This document shows positions 63,382 to 64,000 of a stretch of 64,000 bases of DNA, one piece after another. The stretch is from NCBI GenBank assembly GCA_031414415.1, contig JANNVK010000195.1:1-64000 (forward strand). Direction: 5' to 3'. The stretch's first letter is position 1. Each line of letters opens with the position of its first letter. Source of the stretch: JANNVK01 sp031414415 (GTDB taxonomy: Bacteria > Acidobacteriota > Blastocatellia > Pyrinomonadales > Pyrinomonadaceae). The notes beneath the pieces were generated by a model. That model saw nothing but the letters and a program-made list of their open reading frames with translations. It searched no databases and had not been told where the DNA came from. The position numbers were made by a program, and so were the translations under genes.

Positions 63382-64000
63382 TCAGTTTTTTATTTCAAAT
63401 TTCCAAATTGTTTCTCTTCCGCCAATCAACAATGTTTCGCTCTCGGTTTCACTTGGAATAGCCAAAATTGTATCAGCTTCCTCAGCCAAAATTTCATGAT
63501 AAACAAGATTTCCGTTTTGGTCATAAACATAAAAATTTGCCCGCGGAATGCCGATAAATGACGCAATAACAGCAAGATATTTTGGTTTATCCTTTTTAAA
63601 TTTTATCCATAACGCTTTAGGAGAATCGAGACTTTCAGTGTTTTCAAAGTCGTCAAAGTCCTCTACTTGCTTAGTTGTAATCTGAGGTGCTGGTCCAGTC
63701 GGAGCGTTATAATTTGATGGATTTATACGTTTTGCTTCAGTTCGTGTTCCGTTTTTATCAACATTTTGAGATGGCTTTGGTAACTCATTTTGATATTTTG
63801 CTTTCGGTTTATTTTTTTCTTTAATTGATTCAACTTTGCTCAAAGGTGCTTCTGATTCTTGCAAAATTTTATTGTTCAAATCTGAAATTATGAGTTTATT
63901 ATTGTCTATTTCAAAAAAGCGAATTCCTTTAGTTTTTGATTCATTATTAAAAGGTAAAATCTCTTTTAGCCAGCCATCAATCTCAAAGGTTTTGACAACA
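63382..64000 (-). CDS. hypothetical protein, start beyond the right edge
   Basis: The minus frame is open from the stop at 63382 to the window edge, giving at least 205 residues with no start seen. Edge-side text includes FEIDGWLKEILPF and IRFFEIDNNKLIIS. A Pro/Lys-rich linker (about the middle) precedes a beta-rich C-terminus with NFYVYDQNGNLVYHEILAEE and ETLLIGGRETIWKFEIKN, like a propeller blade. A TTG at 63879 should not be used as the start, since coding continues upstream. It lies 91 nt before the DUF1501 gene. Confidence 0.75.
   Translation of the reverse strand, partial: VVKTFEIDGWLKEILPFNNESKTKGIRFFEIDNNKLIISDLNNKILQESEAPLSKVESIKEKNKPKAKYQNELPKPSQNVDKNGTRTEAKRINPSNYNAPTGPAPQITTKQVEDFDDFENTESLDSPKALWIKFKKDKPKYLAVIASFIGIPRANFYVYDQNGNLVYHEILAEEADTILAIPSETESETLLIGGRETIWKFEIKN

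Noticed and set aside
63382..63879. A complete gene starting at 63879
   Set aside because: The codon is TTG and the coding frame stays open to the window edge with matching texture, so the start is off the window.

Overview
The window is AT-rich bacterial chromosome with short intergenic gaps, many ATGA and TAATG gene overlaps, and no phage or conjugation genes. Repeats reading like FDGDGxTDIAVYRPS, an Oar-type TonB receptor with an N-terminal carboxypeptidase-like domain, an S46 peptidase, DUF1501, a NUDIX-MBL fusion and RHS fragments together suggest an Acidobacteriota genome, probably Blastocatellia/Pyrinomonadales. That placement is inference from gene content. No rRNA is present and there is one tRNA.

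Layout. 0-0.5 kb: an RHS/YD-repeat fragment next to the 3' end of a broken comF. 0.5-7.2 kb: secreted proteins, two of which carry six C-terminal VCBS/FG-GAP-like repeats (a transglutaminase-like protein and a PQQ-type sugar dehydrogenase). 7.3-17.9 kb, all minus strand: a tRNA, a Ras-like GTPase, a BON/OmpA membrane protein with a possible longin/roadblock region, a coiled-coil protein, a hybrid histidine kinase, a candidate structured RNA, a sigma-54 activator, a DinB-like protein, a propeller lipoprotein and an M61 peptidase. 18-34.4 kb: a mixed housekeeping and stress region (MFS exporter, YkgJ-like protein, RNB nuclease, DapD, peroxiredoxin, 3D-domain protein, PilZ, SanA-like protein, methyltransferase, an atypical LuxR regulator, a DUF433/DUF5615 toxin-antitoxin pair, LD-carboxypeptidase, S46 peptidase). 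It also holds an asnB remnant.

34.5-58.1 kb looks like one metal-scarcity island, most likely zinc. It carries a COG0523 (CobW-like) GTPase operon and a divergent ABC/permease/His-rich lipoprotein/DUF3299 operon resembling PA4063-PA4066. It also carries cysteine-free or cysteine-poor paralogs of L28, L33 and L31, an Oar-like TonB receptor, a siderophore-type TonB receptor, and four DUF3526-type ABC permeases that appear to share one ATPase. 58.5-64 kb: a possible permuted NlpC/P60-like protein, pirin, a NUDIX-MBL fusion, a DUF1501 protein and a gene running off the right edge.

The strongest candidate for a new system is at 7.4-14.2 kb. Just downstream of a sigma-54 activator gene lie three copies of GACAAAATGTC, then a near-consensus -24/-12 promoter, then a roughly 225-nt sequence able to form several hairpins and ending in a GAAA-loop terminator, then a hybrid kinase operon that ends in a Ras-like GTPase. 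The layout recalls CbrB-CrcZ of Pseudomonas, but I do not recognise the RNA.
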